A DNA stretch of 44,129 nt from an uncultured Alphaproteobacteria bacterium (GTDB taxonomy: Bacteria > Pseudomonadota > Alphaproteobacteria > Rs-D84). Where the stretch lies: assembly GCA_905234465.1 (NCBI GenBank), contig CAJOHU010000005.1, positions 1 to 44,129 of the forward strand. Reading direction: 5' to 3'. Under the pieces are notes generated by a model, which was given only the letters and a program-made list of their open reading frames with translations, searched no databases and was not told the DNA's origin. Both the position numbers and the translations under genes were made by a program. Positions 24,763-37,336 of the stretch are shown here, in pieces. How positions within the stretch are numbered: the first letter of the stretch is position 1; every line of letters starts with the position of its first letter.

Positions 24763-25572
24763 ATGTTTAAACAAAAACCACGCATTGTGGTCGCCATTAA
24801 AACCAATGATTTAGACGCATTGCGCATATCTGTACCGCCATTGCGCCGATTTGCACGTAAATTCATATTGATTATTTTTAACGCCAATTCGGAAAATAAA
24901 CTTACGCGCCGGATGATGCGAAAAATTTTTCCACGGGGTAAGGTTTATGTTATAAATTCTGAACATGATGTCGGTGAATTAGAATCAATGATAAAGATAA
25001 CCGAATTCGTGCAAGATAACGATATTCTGTGCGATTGGATTATGTTCTTAAATGATTGTGATATCTTGATTGATTTTTGGGTGCCAAATGTTGGCAATAA
25101 TGTGTTCGCGGTTGTGCAAAATGCCACCACTATATCTGAATCTGTGACCGATATATTCAAAATATCCCCGAATTGGACGCGTGGCGCACCGATTGGAAAA
25201 ACAGAACCAGGGTTCGCGATTAATGGAACAATGATTCGGGGGAATATTATGTTTGAATTTATGGAACTTATGCGTGATATGATTCCCCAGACGCTTAAAA
25301 TTCTTGCAAAAACGCGTTATTATGTGCCGATTTCAACAATGTTGTGGGTGGGAATTAACGCATTTATGCGCATTCGTCACCCAAATATGTCGCCGATATA
25401 TATGAATCGTACTAACTGTGTTATCGTAAATTTGGGGCACACAACCATAATTAACGGTCAAATGATACCGAACACCGCCGCCGCGCATAAAATGGTCAAT
25501 TCTGTCATTAATCAGTTTGCCGAAATGGCGGAAAATGCTGCAAAACAAAATATGGTTGCGGAAAATTTATAA
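24763..25572 (+). CDS. putative glycosyltransferase-like protein
   Basis: A 269-residue soluble protein. The opening strand RIVVAIKTNDLDALRISVPPL, and FLNDCDILIDFW with a DxD-like Asp98-Cys-Asp100 after a hydrophobic strand, resemble GT-A glycosyltransferases, where DxD binds the metal and sugar nucleotide. PGFAINGTMIRG could be the later acceptor-side strand. This resemblance is loose, and the protein could also be an unrelated Rossmann-like fold. It has no ribosome binding site and a promoter placed for leaderless expression. It is followed 40 bases later by alaS with its own promoter. Confidence 0.6.
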   Translation: MFKQKPRIVVAIKTNDLDALRISVPPLRRFARKFILIIFNANSENKLTRRMMRKIFPRGKVYVINSEHDVGELESMIKITEFVQDNDILCDWIMFLNDCDILIDFWVPNVGNNVFAVVQNATTISESVTDIFKISPNWTRGAPIGKTEPGFAINGTMIRGNIMFEFMELMRDMIPQTLKILAKTRYYVPISTMLWVGINAFMRIRHPNMSPIYMNRTNCVIVNLGHTTIINGQMIPNTAAAHKMVNSVINQFAEMAENAAKQNMVAENL

Positions 25573-25583
25573 AGTTCTATAAT
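25556..25583 (+). promoter_or_regulatory. alaS promoter
   Basis: TTGCGG (25556-25561), 16-base spacer, TATAAT (25578-25583). Confidence 0.6.
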
Positions 25584-25612
25584 CCACACAAATAAATCAA
25601 GGATTACACATT

Positions 25613-27688
25613 ATGACATATGATGATATACGCAAGGTTTTTTTAAATTATTTTGAATCGCATGGGCATAAAATTATGCCTTCGGCATCGCTGATTCCGA
25701 ATGACCCAAGTCTGTTGTTTACTGTTGCAGGAATGGTTCCATGGAAGAATATATTTTTGGGTAAAGAAAATGCACCTGCACCACGCATCGCCGATGTTCA
25801 AAAATGTATTCGCGCCGGGGGCAAACATAATGATTTAGAAGATGTTGGTTTTGACGGGCGTCATCATACATTTTTTGAAATGTTGGGAAATTGGTCTTTT
25901 GGTGACTATTTCAAGTCAGGCGCAATTGAAATGTCATGGGATTTATTAACAAATGTTATTGGAATTGACCCGGCACGATTGGTCGTGACCGCCCACATTT
26001 CTGATGATGAATCCGCAGAAATTTGGAAAAAAGTCGCAGGCAAAGAAGCAATTCGTTTAGATAAAGATAATTGGTGGTCGGCGGGTGATACAGGACCATG
26101 CGGACCATGCAGCGAAATTTTCTATGATTTTGGCGAAGATGTCCCGGGTGGTCTGCCCGGCACCCCAGAAGAAGACGGCGGACGGTTCGTTGAAATATGG
26201 AATGATGTGTTTATGCAATATGACCGTGATGCAAACGGCAATTTGACACCGTTGCCAAACAAGAATGTTGATACAGGCGCAGGTTTGGAACGTTGGGCGG
26301 CAATGCTGCAGGGTAAAATTGACAACTATGACACAGATTTATTTGTTAAATTGAAACGCGCAGTTAGCGATGTCACCGGCGTTTCAGAAACAAACGAAAA
26401 TAAAACCAGTTTCAAGGTTATTACCGATCATTTGCGTTCTGTGGGATTCGCAATCGCAGATGGGGTTATTCCTTCAAACACAGACCGCGGATATGTCATT
26501 CGCAGAATTTTACGGCGTGCAATGCGACATGGGCAAATGTTGGGACATAATGGTGCATTGTTATCCAAACTGTACCCTGCGTTGGTGGAACAAATGGGCA
26601 ATGCGTATCCGGAACTTGGCAAAAACGCCAGCCACGTTATTGAAATTATCACAAATGAAGAAAATGCTTTCGCAGATATGCTGAATAACGGAATGAAATT
26701 ACTGGACAGTGAATTGCCCAATTTACACGGCAATGTTTTACCCGGTGCCGTTGCTTTTAAATTATTTGACACATACGGATTTCCATTGGATTTAACACAA
26801 ATGATTCTACGCGATAAAAACATAGATGTTGATGTCGCCGGATTTGAATCTGAAATGGCGGCACAGAAAGAACGCAGTCGTGCAAATACGCGTGGCACAA
26901 AAATATTCTGGGAATCGCGCAACGATTTGCCATCAACAGATGACACGGCAAAATACGCCCCAGATAAAAACATGGAATCAAGGGTCTTGGCGATATTACG
27001 TGGTGGTGAATTTGTTGATTCTGTGGACACGGGCGATGAAGTAGAGATCGCATTAGATAAAACGAATTTTTACGGCACCCAGGGTGGTCAGGTCGGAGAT
27101 ATGGGCGAATTAAAAATTGGTGATATAACTGTATTGGATGTTTCGGAAGCCGCACGCGCGGACGGTGTCGTACTGCACCGCGGTATTGTACGCAACAAAA
27201 TTTCCGTGGGCGATACGGTGCGTCCGGTTGTAAACAGCCAAAATCGTGCCGCAACTGCGCGGGCGCACACGGCGACCCACCTTTTACAGGCGGCGTTAAG
27301 ACGCGTTCTGAATACAGATGTTGAACAACGCGGATCTAAGGTCAGTCCTGATTCTGTGCGTTTTGATTTCTCGTTCGGACGCGCAATGACAGATGCGGAA
27401 AAAATTGCTGTTGAAAATCTGGTTAACGAATGGATTAATTCAGATATGAATGTCGCACACGAAGAAATGAAAATAGCAGATGCAAAAAAACGCGGTGCAA
27501 TGGCGTTGTTTGGCGAAAAATACGGCGATATCGTTCGGGTTATAACCGCGGGCGATGTATCATGCGAATTGTGTGGTGGAACGCATGTAAATCATACTGG
27601 CGAAATTATCCGTGCCAAGATTAACAAAGAAAAATCTATCAGCAGCGGCATCAGACGCATTACGATGTCTGTTGGCGCACTGGCATAA
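25613..27688 (+). CDS. alaS: alanyl-tRNA synthetase lacking the C-terminal domain
   Basis: A 691-residue enzyme that charges tRNA-Ala; bacterial forms are usually about 870 residues. The class II catalytic core (residues 1-250: FLNYFESHGHKIMPSASLIP, RHHTFFEMLGNWSFGDYFK, GAGLERW), the tRNA-recognition helices and the editing domain are intact, with HTATH near 551-555 and CELCGGTH near 651 binding zinc. The protein stops at GIRRITMSVGALA; the coiled coil and DHHA1/C-Ala region that normally follow are missing. fabI begins 19 bases later, so the end is real. N-terminal fragments of AlaRS are known to be active as monomers, so it should still work, perhaps with weaker tRNA binding. AAGGA precedes the ATG. 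Confidence 0.95.
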   Translation: MTYDDIRKVFLNYFESHGHKIMPSASLIPNDPSLLFTVAGMVPWKNIFLGKENAPAPRIADVQKCIRAGGKHNDLEDVGFDGRHHTFFEMLGNWSFGDYFKSGAIEMSWDLLTNVIGIDPARLVVTAHISDDESAEIWKKVAGKEAIRLDKDNWWSAGDTGPCGPCSEIFYDFGEDVPGGLPGTPEEDGGRFVEIWNDVFMQYDRDANGNLTPLPNKNVDTGAGLERWAAMLQGKIDNYDTDLFVKLKRAVSDVTGVSETNENKTSFKVITDHLRSVGFAIADGVIPSNTDRGYVIRRILRRAMRHGQMLGHNGALLSKLYPALVEQMGNAYPELGKNASHVIEIITNEENAFADMLNNGMKLLDSELPNLHGNVLPGAVAFKLFDTYGFPLDLTQMILRDKNIDVDVAGFESEMAAQKERSRANTRGTKIFWESRNDLPSTDDTAKYAPDKNMESRVLAILRGGEFVDSVDTGDEVEIALDKTNFYGTQGGQVGDMGELKIGDITVLDVSEAARADGVVLHRGIVRNKISVGDTVRPVVNSQNRAATARAHTATHLLQAALRRVLNTDVEQRGSKVSPDSVRFDFSFGRAMTDAEKIAVENLVNEWINSDMNVAHEEMKIADAKKRGAMALFGEKYGDIVRVITAGDVSCELCGGTHVNHTGEIIRAKINKEKSISSGIRRITMSVGALA

Positions 27689-27707
27689 AAAACAAAGGAA
27701 GTATATT

Positions 27708-28520
27708 ATGTTATTAAAAGGAAAGAAAATATTAATTACAGGTGTTGCGAATGATTGGTCTATGGCGTGGGCAATCGCGCGGCGCGCACATGAAAACGGT
27801 GCAGAAATTGCGATGCCGTATGCTATGCCGGCGTTGGAAAAACGCGTGCGTCCATTGGCGGAATCTATTGGTGCAAAGTTCGTTCAAGAATGCAATGTGC
27901 AAAATGACGAACAAATGGATTCACTGTTCGCAAATATTGAACGCGAATGGGGGCATTTGGACGGAATGCTGCACGCGATTGCATTTTCAGACAAAAATGA
28001 ATTGATGGGGCGTTATGTTGATACTACACGCGAAAATTTCAAAAACACAATGGACATTTCTGTTTATTCTTTGGTTGATTTGACGCGTCGCGCATCAAAA
28101 CTAATGACAGATGGTGGTTCTATTGTGACCCTGACCTATTTCGGGGGTGAAAAATCCGTGCCGAATTATAATGTGATGGGGGTGGCAAAATCTGCACTGG
28201 ATTCTTCGGTGCGTTATTTGGCATCAGATTTAGGACGCGATAAAATTCGCATAAACGCAATCAGCGCAGGTCCGATTTTGACATTGGCATCCAGTGGCGT
28301 TGGTGGAATTAAGACTATGTTGCGATTGAATGCGGAACAAACACCATTACGCCGCAATATGACACTGGATGATGTGTCGGGTGCCGCGATGTATTTGTTC
28401 AGCGACCTGTCCAGTGCCGTCACCGGTGAAATTCATCATGTAGATTGTGGTTATTCCACCACCGGTATGATACCGAACGAATTAAAAGATATTCTGTTAA
28501 AGGCAATGGATGAGCAATAA
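27708..28520 (+). CDS. fabI: enoyl-[acyl-carrier-protein] reductase (NADH) FabI
   Basis: A 270-residue short-chain reductase that does the last step of each fatty-acid elongation round. The NAD-binding loop ITGVANDWSMAW is at 10-21, the catalytic Tyr144 and Tyr154 with Lys161 are spaced as in FabI (Y-x6-K between 154 and 161), and SAGPILTLASSG forms the substrate loop. AAAGGAAG precedes the ATG at 27708; a longer frame reaches back into alaS and is rejected. It probably forms an operon with alaS and ends at the terminator at 28526. Confidence 0.95.
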   Translation: MLLKGKKILITGVANDWSMAWAIARRAHENGAEIAMPYAMPALEKRVRPLAESIGAKFVQECNVQNDEQMDSLFANIEREWGHLDGMLHAIAFSDKNELMGRYVDTTRENFKNTMDISVYSLVDLTRRASKLMTDGGSIVTLTYFGGEKSVPNYNVMGVAKSALDSSVRYLASDLGRDKIRINAISAGPILTLASSGVGGIKTMLRLNAEQTPLRRNMTLDDVSGAAMYLFSDLSSAVTGEIHHVDCGYSTTGMIPNELKDILLKAMDEQ

Positions 28521-28525
28521 AAACA

Positions 28526-28548
28526 AAACCCGCAATCGCGGGTTTTTT
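28526..28548 (+). terminator. terminator of alaS-fabI
   Basis: AAACCCGC-aatc-GCGGGTTTTTT. Confidence 0.85.
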
Positions 28549-28558
28549 GTTGTGTTAA

Positions 28559-32381
<3,823 letters not shown>

Positions 32382-32389
32382 AGAATAAT

Positions 32390-35300
32390 TTACCTAATAA
32401 TCTCTTCTTCTTGATTTTGTTTTTTGTCTGATGTGAAAAGTTTCTTTTTGATACTGTCAATTCCTTTAACAAGCGCGAAACGCAAAGCATCCTTGGGTTT
32501 AAGACCATATATTCTTGCGTTTGGGGCAAATTTTATATTACGCACTTTTGATAAATCGGCGTCCGTTAAGTCTATTTCTTTTATGTTGCTAAAATCTAAA
32601 TCACCGTGTAATCCGATTGCACCACGCATCACACACGTTTCAATTTTTCCAGATATAATTACATTTTGTGTGTCAGAAAAATCTGAATTACTGCACCCTA
32701 ACCAATTTATATCTGTTGATATATGGAATTTAGATTGCGGCATAACAGTGTTATTAAAATCAGCAACTGGCAAATGGTTGGGCAATCGGAAATCTGTGAC
32801 ACGTGATAAATTGCTGCCTGATAATTCAAGGTTGTGTTCAACGCCGACAAAAGACAACACGCCGTGCAATCCGGAAGCTTTGCGCATCAAACAATTCATA
32901 ACTTTACCAGATATATTTAATTTGCGTGTTTTGGAAAAATTGGATTTATCAAGATATAACCAATCTGTACTTGTTATACAATTTAACTCAATCGGCATAA
33001 TCGCGTTATCAAATCGCGCATCCCGTAAACGCCCAGGAAGAATTAAATCTGTGACACGTGATAAATCGGCACCCGTGAAATCGGGACCAAATTCATTTGA
33101 ATTCATTTTTGAAATATCCAATATCCCGCTTGGGGCGACAATTTCTTTCAGACCCCCAACACCGATTTTTGACGGTAATTTTAAACTGGTCGCATGTGAG
33201 AAATCTGTACCCATCAGGTTCACATTGTCACAACCACTTAAATCTATATCTCCATTTAGATTTTTACAATTTTCTATATACACCTCTTTGGAACGCCCGA
33301 AATTTATACCATTGACCTTTATTAAATCCAATCCTTCAAGTCGTACGTATCTGATATCATTAAAATCCAGATTGCCCGAAAGTCCCTTGGTCTGTTTGAT
33401 TTCAATTTGATCTGATGATGGATTTAGTTTCAGATTTGTGACATGCGATAAATCAGAATGGAAAAAATGAACATCTGTCACATGCGACATATTCAATTCA
33501 CCATGCAAACCAACCACCCCATCAAAAATGACGGCATAAGAATTTGGATTGACCATTAAATTTACAGCAGACAAATTACTGTCTTTTATCTTAATCCTTT
33601 GGGTATTGCGTAAATCCAAATCGCCATGTAATTTAGATGCGTTTTTTATCCCTAGTCCATCCATCCTAATATTATTAGGCAATCTTAAACTGGTGACATT
33701 TGAAAAATCTATGTCTTTTAGCATACTGATTATGTCCCATCCTCTAAGATTTTGAACATTAGCGAAATCTAAATCACCACCCAATATTGTTTTATCGCTT
33801 AATATAATCATATTGGCGTTTGGGTTATACTTTATACTTGTACATAGGCTTAAATCAGTATCAGACAAATCCAATATTTCCACACCACTAAAATCTAAAT
33901 TTCCAAATAATTTGGTTCCTGAAACATTTATATCATTTGCGTTCGGATTAAATTTAATACTGGTGACCTTGCTTAAATCAGCATTTGATAAATTTAATTT
34001 TTTTACACCACTGAAATCCAGATTCCCAGATAATTTAGTCCTTGTTAAATCTATACTGTCGGCATTTGGATTAAATTTGATATGTGACACCTGTGTTAAA
34101 TCTGCACCATTCAAAAACAATTCGTTAACCCCACCAAAATCCAACGGTTTTGATAGTTTCAACCCCTTGCCTATTCTTATTCTTGGCGCATTCGGATTCA
34201 ATTTAATATCCATCACACGGGATAAATCAGCGTATGGCAAATCAAGTATTTTTACCCCACTGAAATCTAACACACCGGACAGACATGCCGTCTGACCAAT
34301 ACTTATTCTGAACGCATTTGGATTTAATTTCAAACCCGTCACATTTGGTGAGTTCGGCACGGACAAGTCATCCACCCCACTAAAATCTAAATTACCAGAT
34401 AAATCTGCGCCATCAGATTCAAGGCGTATCATGTTTAATGTTGGTGCATGTATGAATGTTATTTTTCCGTCTTTGATATCCATAAAACGTTCACCATCTA
34501 ACAGTATGGTTTTGGTTGCGCCTTTGGCACCGGTCACCCTAACTTTTTTTCCTTGGATATATTCATTCAGCGCATTACAAAATGCAGAATCATTTCCGGC
34601 GACAGATATTATTTGATTGTTGTCTTTGGACATATTCAGCATAAACCCGCGATAGAATAATAATTGACTGCCGTTATCTTTAAGTTTTGTAATTGTGCTG
34701 CCGTTTACATAATAATCTGGACCAAAGTATATGTTGTTTATTTCATAATCAAAACGCACTACTTGATCATGAACCAAACGGAAATTATACGGCAGAACAG
34801 CATGTGTTGTAGTAAAATCAACACCAAAATGTTTACGCAACGAATCACTTAATCCCAGAATAATATTATCTGGATTGTTATTAAATGTATTATCCGGATG
34901 TTCGGTTTTTAATGTATGGTTATAACGATTTTTTATTGATATAACACCGCCAGTTTTAAGAATCTGAATTGATATAACCGATGTGCCATACGAATCTTCA
35001 CGTCGTGGGGTATCCGATGGTTTTATATGCCATTCGCTTTCAGGTAATTTATCATCCCCAAGTGCCTCTTTTTTTACGGCGTTTATGATATACCAATTAT
35101 CAAATCTTTTCTTACCCTGATCCCAATTAGTATAAATCGTACAAATCAATTCGCCTTTGTCTGTACGCGGCGCACCACCCGTCATTTTATGTTCAACAGA
35201 TCGTGCATCCCGGAAATATCCGGCAATTGAATTTTGTTCTTGTTCATTTGTGACATACCATGCCTTATAACCCGCCATATCAAGCAATGTTAACGGATCC

Positions 35301-35518
35301 AAATCTGTGTTATATTCCATTTCTTCTTTGGGTTTATATATATCCAACAATACAGGTATAACCCTTTCAATTTCTGTCCTGTCCCGGCCGGCAAATTCCA
35401 TTATATGCACGATATTCGGCACAGTCCACAGACCGGCATTACAAATTGCCTGAGCCGCCTTTTCACCATTTTGTTTTTTTAATTGTTTTAATACGCTATC
35501 TCTTGTTATTTCTGGCAT
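32390..35518 (-). CDS. 1042-residue solenoid repeat protein
   Basis: No signal peptide. The first 370 residues are a non-repetitive N-terminal region of unknown fold (helical to about 60, then mixed). From about 372 to 1000 there are roughly 15 imperfect repeats of about 41 residues with the consensus L-x-G-x-LDFSGV-x2-L-x-L-x2-ADLSxVT-x-IK-x-NPNA, best kept in the first five. The spacing and LxL/ADLS pattern suggest a beta-solenoid of leucine-rich or pentapeptide-like type. The tail is charged (KKKLFTSDKKQNQEEEIIR). AAAGGTAAG precedes the ATG. It is eight bases from the convergent PBP gene. Such intracellular repeat proteins in host-associated bacteria are often effectors, but no secretion signal is visible and the role is unknown. 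Confidence 0.85.
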   Translation of the reverse strand: MPEITRDSVLKQLKKQNGEKAAQAICNAGLWTVPNIVHIMEFAGRDRTEIERVIPVLLDIYKPKEEMEYNTDLDPLTLLDMAGYKAWYVTNEQEQNSIAGYFRDARSVEHKMTGGAPRTDKGELICTIYTNWDQGKKRFDNWYIINAVKKEALGDDKLPESEWHIKPSDTPRREDSYGTSVISIQILKTGGVISIKNRYNHTLKTEHPDNTFNNNPDNIILGLSDSLRKHFGVDFTTTHAVLPYNFRLVHDQVVRFDYEINNIYFGPDYYVNGSTITKLKDNGSQLLFYRGFMLNMSKDNNQIISVAGNDSAFCNALNEYIQGKKVRVTGAKGATKTILLDGERFMDIKDGKITFIHAPTLNMIRLESDGADLSGNLDFSGVDDLSVPNSPNVTGLKLNPNAFRISIGQTACLSGVLDFSGVKILDLPYADLSRVMDIKLNPNAPRIRIGKGLKLSKPLDFGGVNELFLNGADLTQVSHIKFNPNADSIDLTRTKLSGNLDFSGVKKLNLSNADLSKVTSIKFNPNANDINVSGTKLFGNLDFSGVEILDLSDTDLSLCTSIKYNPNANMIILSDKTILGGDLDFANVQNLRGWDIISMLKDIDFSNVTSLRLPNNIRMDGLGIKNASKLHGDLDLRNTQRIKIKDSNLSAVNLMVNPNSYAVIFDGVVGLHGELNMSHVTDVHFFHSDLSHVTNLKLNPSSDQIEIKQTKGLSGNLDFNDIRYVRLEGLDLIKVNGINFGRSKEVYIENCKNLNGDIDLSGCDNVNLMGTDFSHATSLKLPSKIGVGGLKEIVAPSGILDISKMNSNEFGPDFTGADLSRVTDLILPGRLRDARFDNAIMPIELNCITSTDWLYLDKSNFSKTRKLNISGKVMNCLMRKASGLHGVLSFVGVEHNLELSGSNLSRVTDFRLPNHLPVADFNNTVMPQSKFHISTDINWLGCSNSDFSDTQNVIISGKIETCVMRGAIGLHGDLDFSNIKEIDLTDADLSKVRNIKFAPNARIYGLKPKDALRFALVKGIDSIKKKLFTSDKKQNQEEEIIR

Positions 35519-35566
35519 TTTCTTACCTTTTACGGCATTATATCACGAAAAACAAAAAAGTGCGAA

Positions 35567-35599
35567 CAAAAAAACACCCCGTCAAAATTATGGCGGGGA
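35567..35599 (-). terminator. terminator of the DUF378-type gene
   Basis: On the minus strand CCCCG...CGGGG followed by TGTTTTTTT. Confidence 0.7.
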
Positions 35600-35621
35600 T
35601 AATCAGGTGCAAAAAATATTC

Positions 35622-35825
35622 TTACCGCACAGGGCGATCAATAAACATCCATATCAGCCATATTACTGCGGCAACACCAATTATCGCATAAACGATATTG
35701 GATACCATTGTTGCAGGTCCAAACAGCCATGCGACTAAATCAAAGCCGAATATGCCGACCAATCCCCAATTTATTGCCCCAATAAATGTTAAAGGTGCAA
35801 GAACGTAATCTGTTAATCCTTTCAT
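35622..35825 (-). CDS. DUF378-type small membrane protein
   Basis: A 67-residue protein with two membrane helices (about 8-33 and 38-60). The sequence PLTFIGAINWGLVGIFGFDLVAW is the typical pattern of the DUF378/YuzA family, whose function is not known. GGGAGAA lies before the ATG. It is a single-gene unit with its own terminator. Confidence 0.85.
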   Translation of the reverse strand: MKGLTDYVLAPLTFIGAINWGLVGIFGFDLVAWLFGPATMVSNIVYAIIGVAAVIWLIWMFIDRPVR

Positions 35826-35922
35826 TTTGATTCTCCCATATTGTTGGTTTTGTCATAATTGACACCGTTATTATACCGCGCAACGATTAAGCATACAATA
35901 CGAACAAATACCTATTGTTAAA

Positions 35923-35976
35923 GGCGCGAATTTATCGCGCCCTTACTAACCACTATCACTAACCCCTAACCACTAA
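35923..35976 (-). repeat. ackA 3' hairpin and GTGGTTAGTG minisatellite, copy 3
   Basis: On the minus strand the ackA stop codon TAG is itself part of TAGTGGTTAGGGGTTAGTG and the next repeat GATAGTGGTTAGT, followed by a hairpin GGCGCGA-taaat-TCGCGCC (35941-35923) with TTT, which may terminate transcription. Confidence 0.5.
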
Positions 35977-37214
35977 TCTGAAAACGAATATTTCATTTTC
36001 AAATGATCGGGGTTATATGTTTTATTCATGATGCCAAGTGTATCTTCAACAATAACTATTTCTTCGTTTGTTGGAATCATAAATATCTTAACACGGCTGT
36101 CATCTGCACTGATAACAGATTCACCCGCATCCAAACGCGCCAATGCCGCATCATTCTTTGCAGGGTCAATTTTAATACCCAATTCTTCCAGACCTTCACA
36201 ATATCTTGCACGCAGGTAATTATCATTTTCACCGACACCCGCAGTAAACACCAATGCATCAACATGCCCCAATTCCGCCATAAATGCACCGATGTATTTT
36301 TTAACATTATGCACTTCTATTTCCAATGCCAATTTACAATCTGGGTTGGTTTCACGATTACTTTCCACATCGCGGCGGTCGGCAAAGCACTTTGTAATTC
36401 CCATCAATCCAGAATCTTTGTTCATGTGTTTTGTCATCTGTTCCGGGGTCAGGTTTAATTTTTCCATCACATACAGCAACGCGCCCGCATCTACATCGCC
36501 CGGACGCGTTCCCATAACCAGACCAGCAGTCGGTGTCATACCCAATGTTGTATCAACCGCAATACCATTCTTAATCGCCACACCCGATGCCCCAGATCCA
36601 ATGTGCATAGTAATTAAATTACATTTATCTGCGGGTTTGCCAAGCATTGCCGCCGCACGCTTTGATACATACAGGTGGCTTGTCCCATGAAAACCATAAC
36701 GCCGCACCCCAAGGTTTTTATACCATGCTTCGGGAATAGCATACCGATACGCAGATTCAGGCATAGTTTGTAAAAACGCCGTATCAAATACCGCAACCTG
36801 GGTCGCGTTTGGCAACATTTGACGCGCGCTTTCAATTCCCATCAAAGATGCCGGAATATGCAATGGCATCAAATCACGCCAGTTTTCAATTTCACGCAGA
36901 ACTTCGTCATTTATTTCCACCGAAGATGCGAATTTCGCACCACCCATAACAACACGATGCCCAACGCCACGAATTTCATTCATATCAACCGATGCGTCAC
37001 GCAACATCCCCATAACAACCCCCAACGCATCGTTATGATTTTTCATCGGCACTTCTTTTTTTTGTTTTGTGCCATCGGGATATTTCTGGGTGACAAAAGA
37101 ATCAGGCGAACCAATTTTTTCAACATTTCCGCCAACGATTTGTTTTTTAGAATCTGCATCAAAGATTTGATATTTCAGACTGGACGAACCACAGTTCAGC
37201 GCCATAATATACAT
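35973..37214 (-). CDS. ackA: acetate kinase
   Basis: A 413-residue ASKHA-fold kinase that interconverts acetyl phosphate and acetate with ADP/ATP. Family motifs: NCGSSSLKYQIF at the N-terminus, RRYGFHGTSHLYVSKRAA, MHIGSGASGVAIKNG (usually HLGNGAS), MGTRPGDVDAG, FTAGVGEND near the C-terminus. AAAGGAAAG precedes ATG 37214; a 10-codon extension is not supported. No pta gene is adjacent. It indicates fermentation with ATP gained from acetyl phosphate, in line with the rubrerythrin. Confidence 0.96.
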   Translation of the reverse strand: MYIMALNCGSSSLKYQIFDADSKKQIVGGNVEKIGSPDSFVTQKYPDGTKQKKEVPMKNHNDALGVVMGMLRDASVDMNEIRGVGHRVVMGGAKFASSVEINDEVLREIENWRDLMPLHIPASLMGIESARQMLPNATQVAVFDTAFLQTMPESAYRYAIPEAWYKNLGVRRYGFHGTSHLYVSKRAAAMLGKPADKCNLITMHIGSGASGVAIKNGIAVDTTLGMTPTAGLVMGTRPGDVDAGALLYVMEKLNLTPEQMTKHMNKDSGLMGITKCFADRRDVESNRETNPDCKLALEIEVHNVKKYIGAFMAELGHVDALVFTAGVGENDNYLRARYCEGLEELGIKIDPAKNDAALARLDAGESVISADDSRVKIFMIPTNEEIVIVEDTLGIMNKTYNPDHLKMKYSFSD

Positions 37215-37287
37215 ATTCTTTCCTTTTGGTTGAATTATTTGCATTTATTACGCGCAAAGTTTAGCACCCGCCATTTACGATTTCAAT

Positions 37288-37312
37288 AAAAAATCCCCAC
37301 CATCGGTGGGGA
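37288..37312 (-). terminator. terminator of the 37337 gene
   Basis: On the minus strand TCCCCACC-gat-GGTGGGGA followed by six T. Confidence 0.85.
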
Positions 37313-37336
37313 TATAGATACTTTATATACAAATCC

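Noticed and set aside
32424..33410. 328-codon plus-strand frame
   Set aside because: It is the shadow of the solenoid repeat gene; its repeats are the reverse complement of that protein's repeats.
32390..34450. CRISPR array, because of regular DNA repeats
   Set aside because: The repeats are about 125 bp, imperfect, in frame and encode the solenoid protein.
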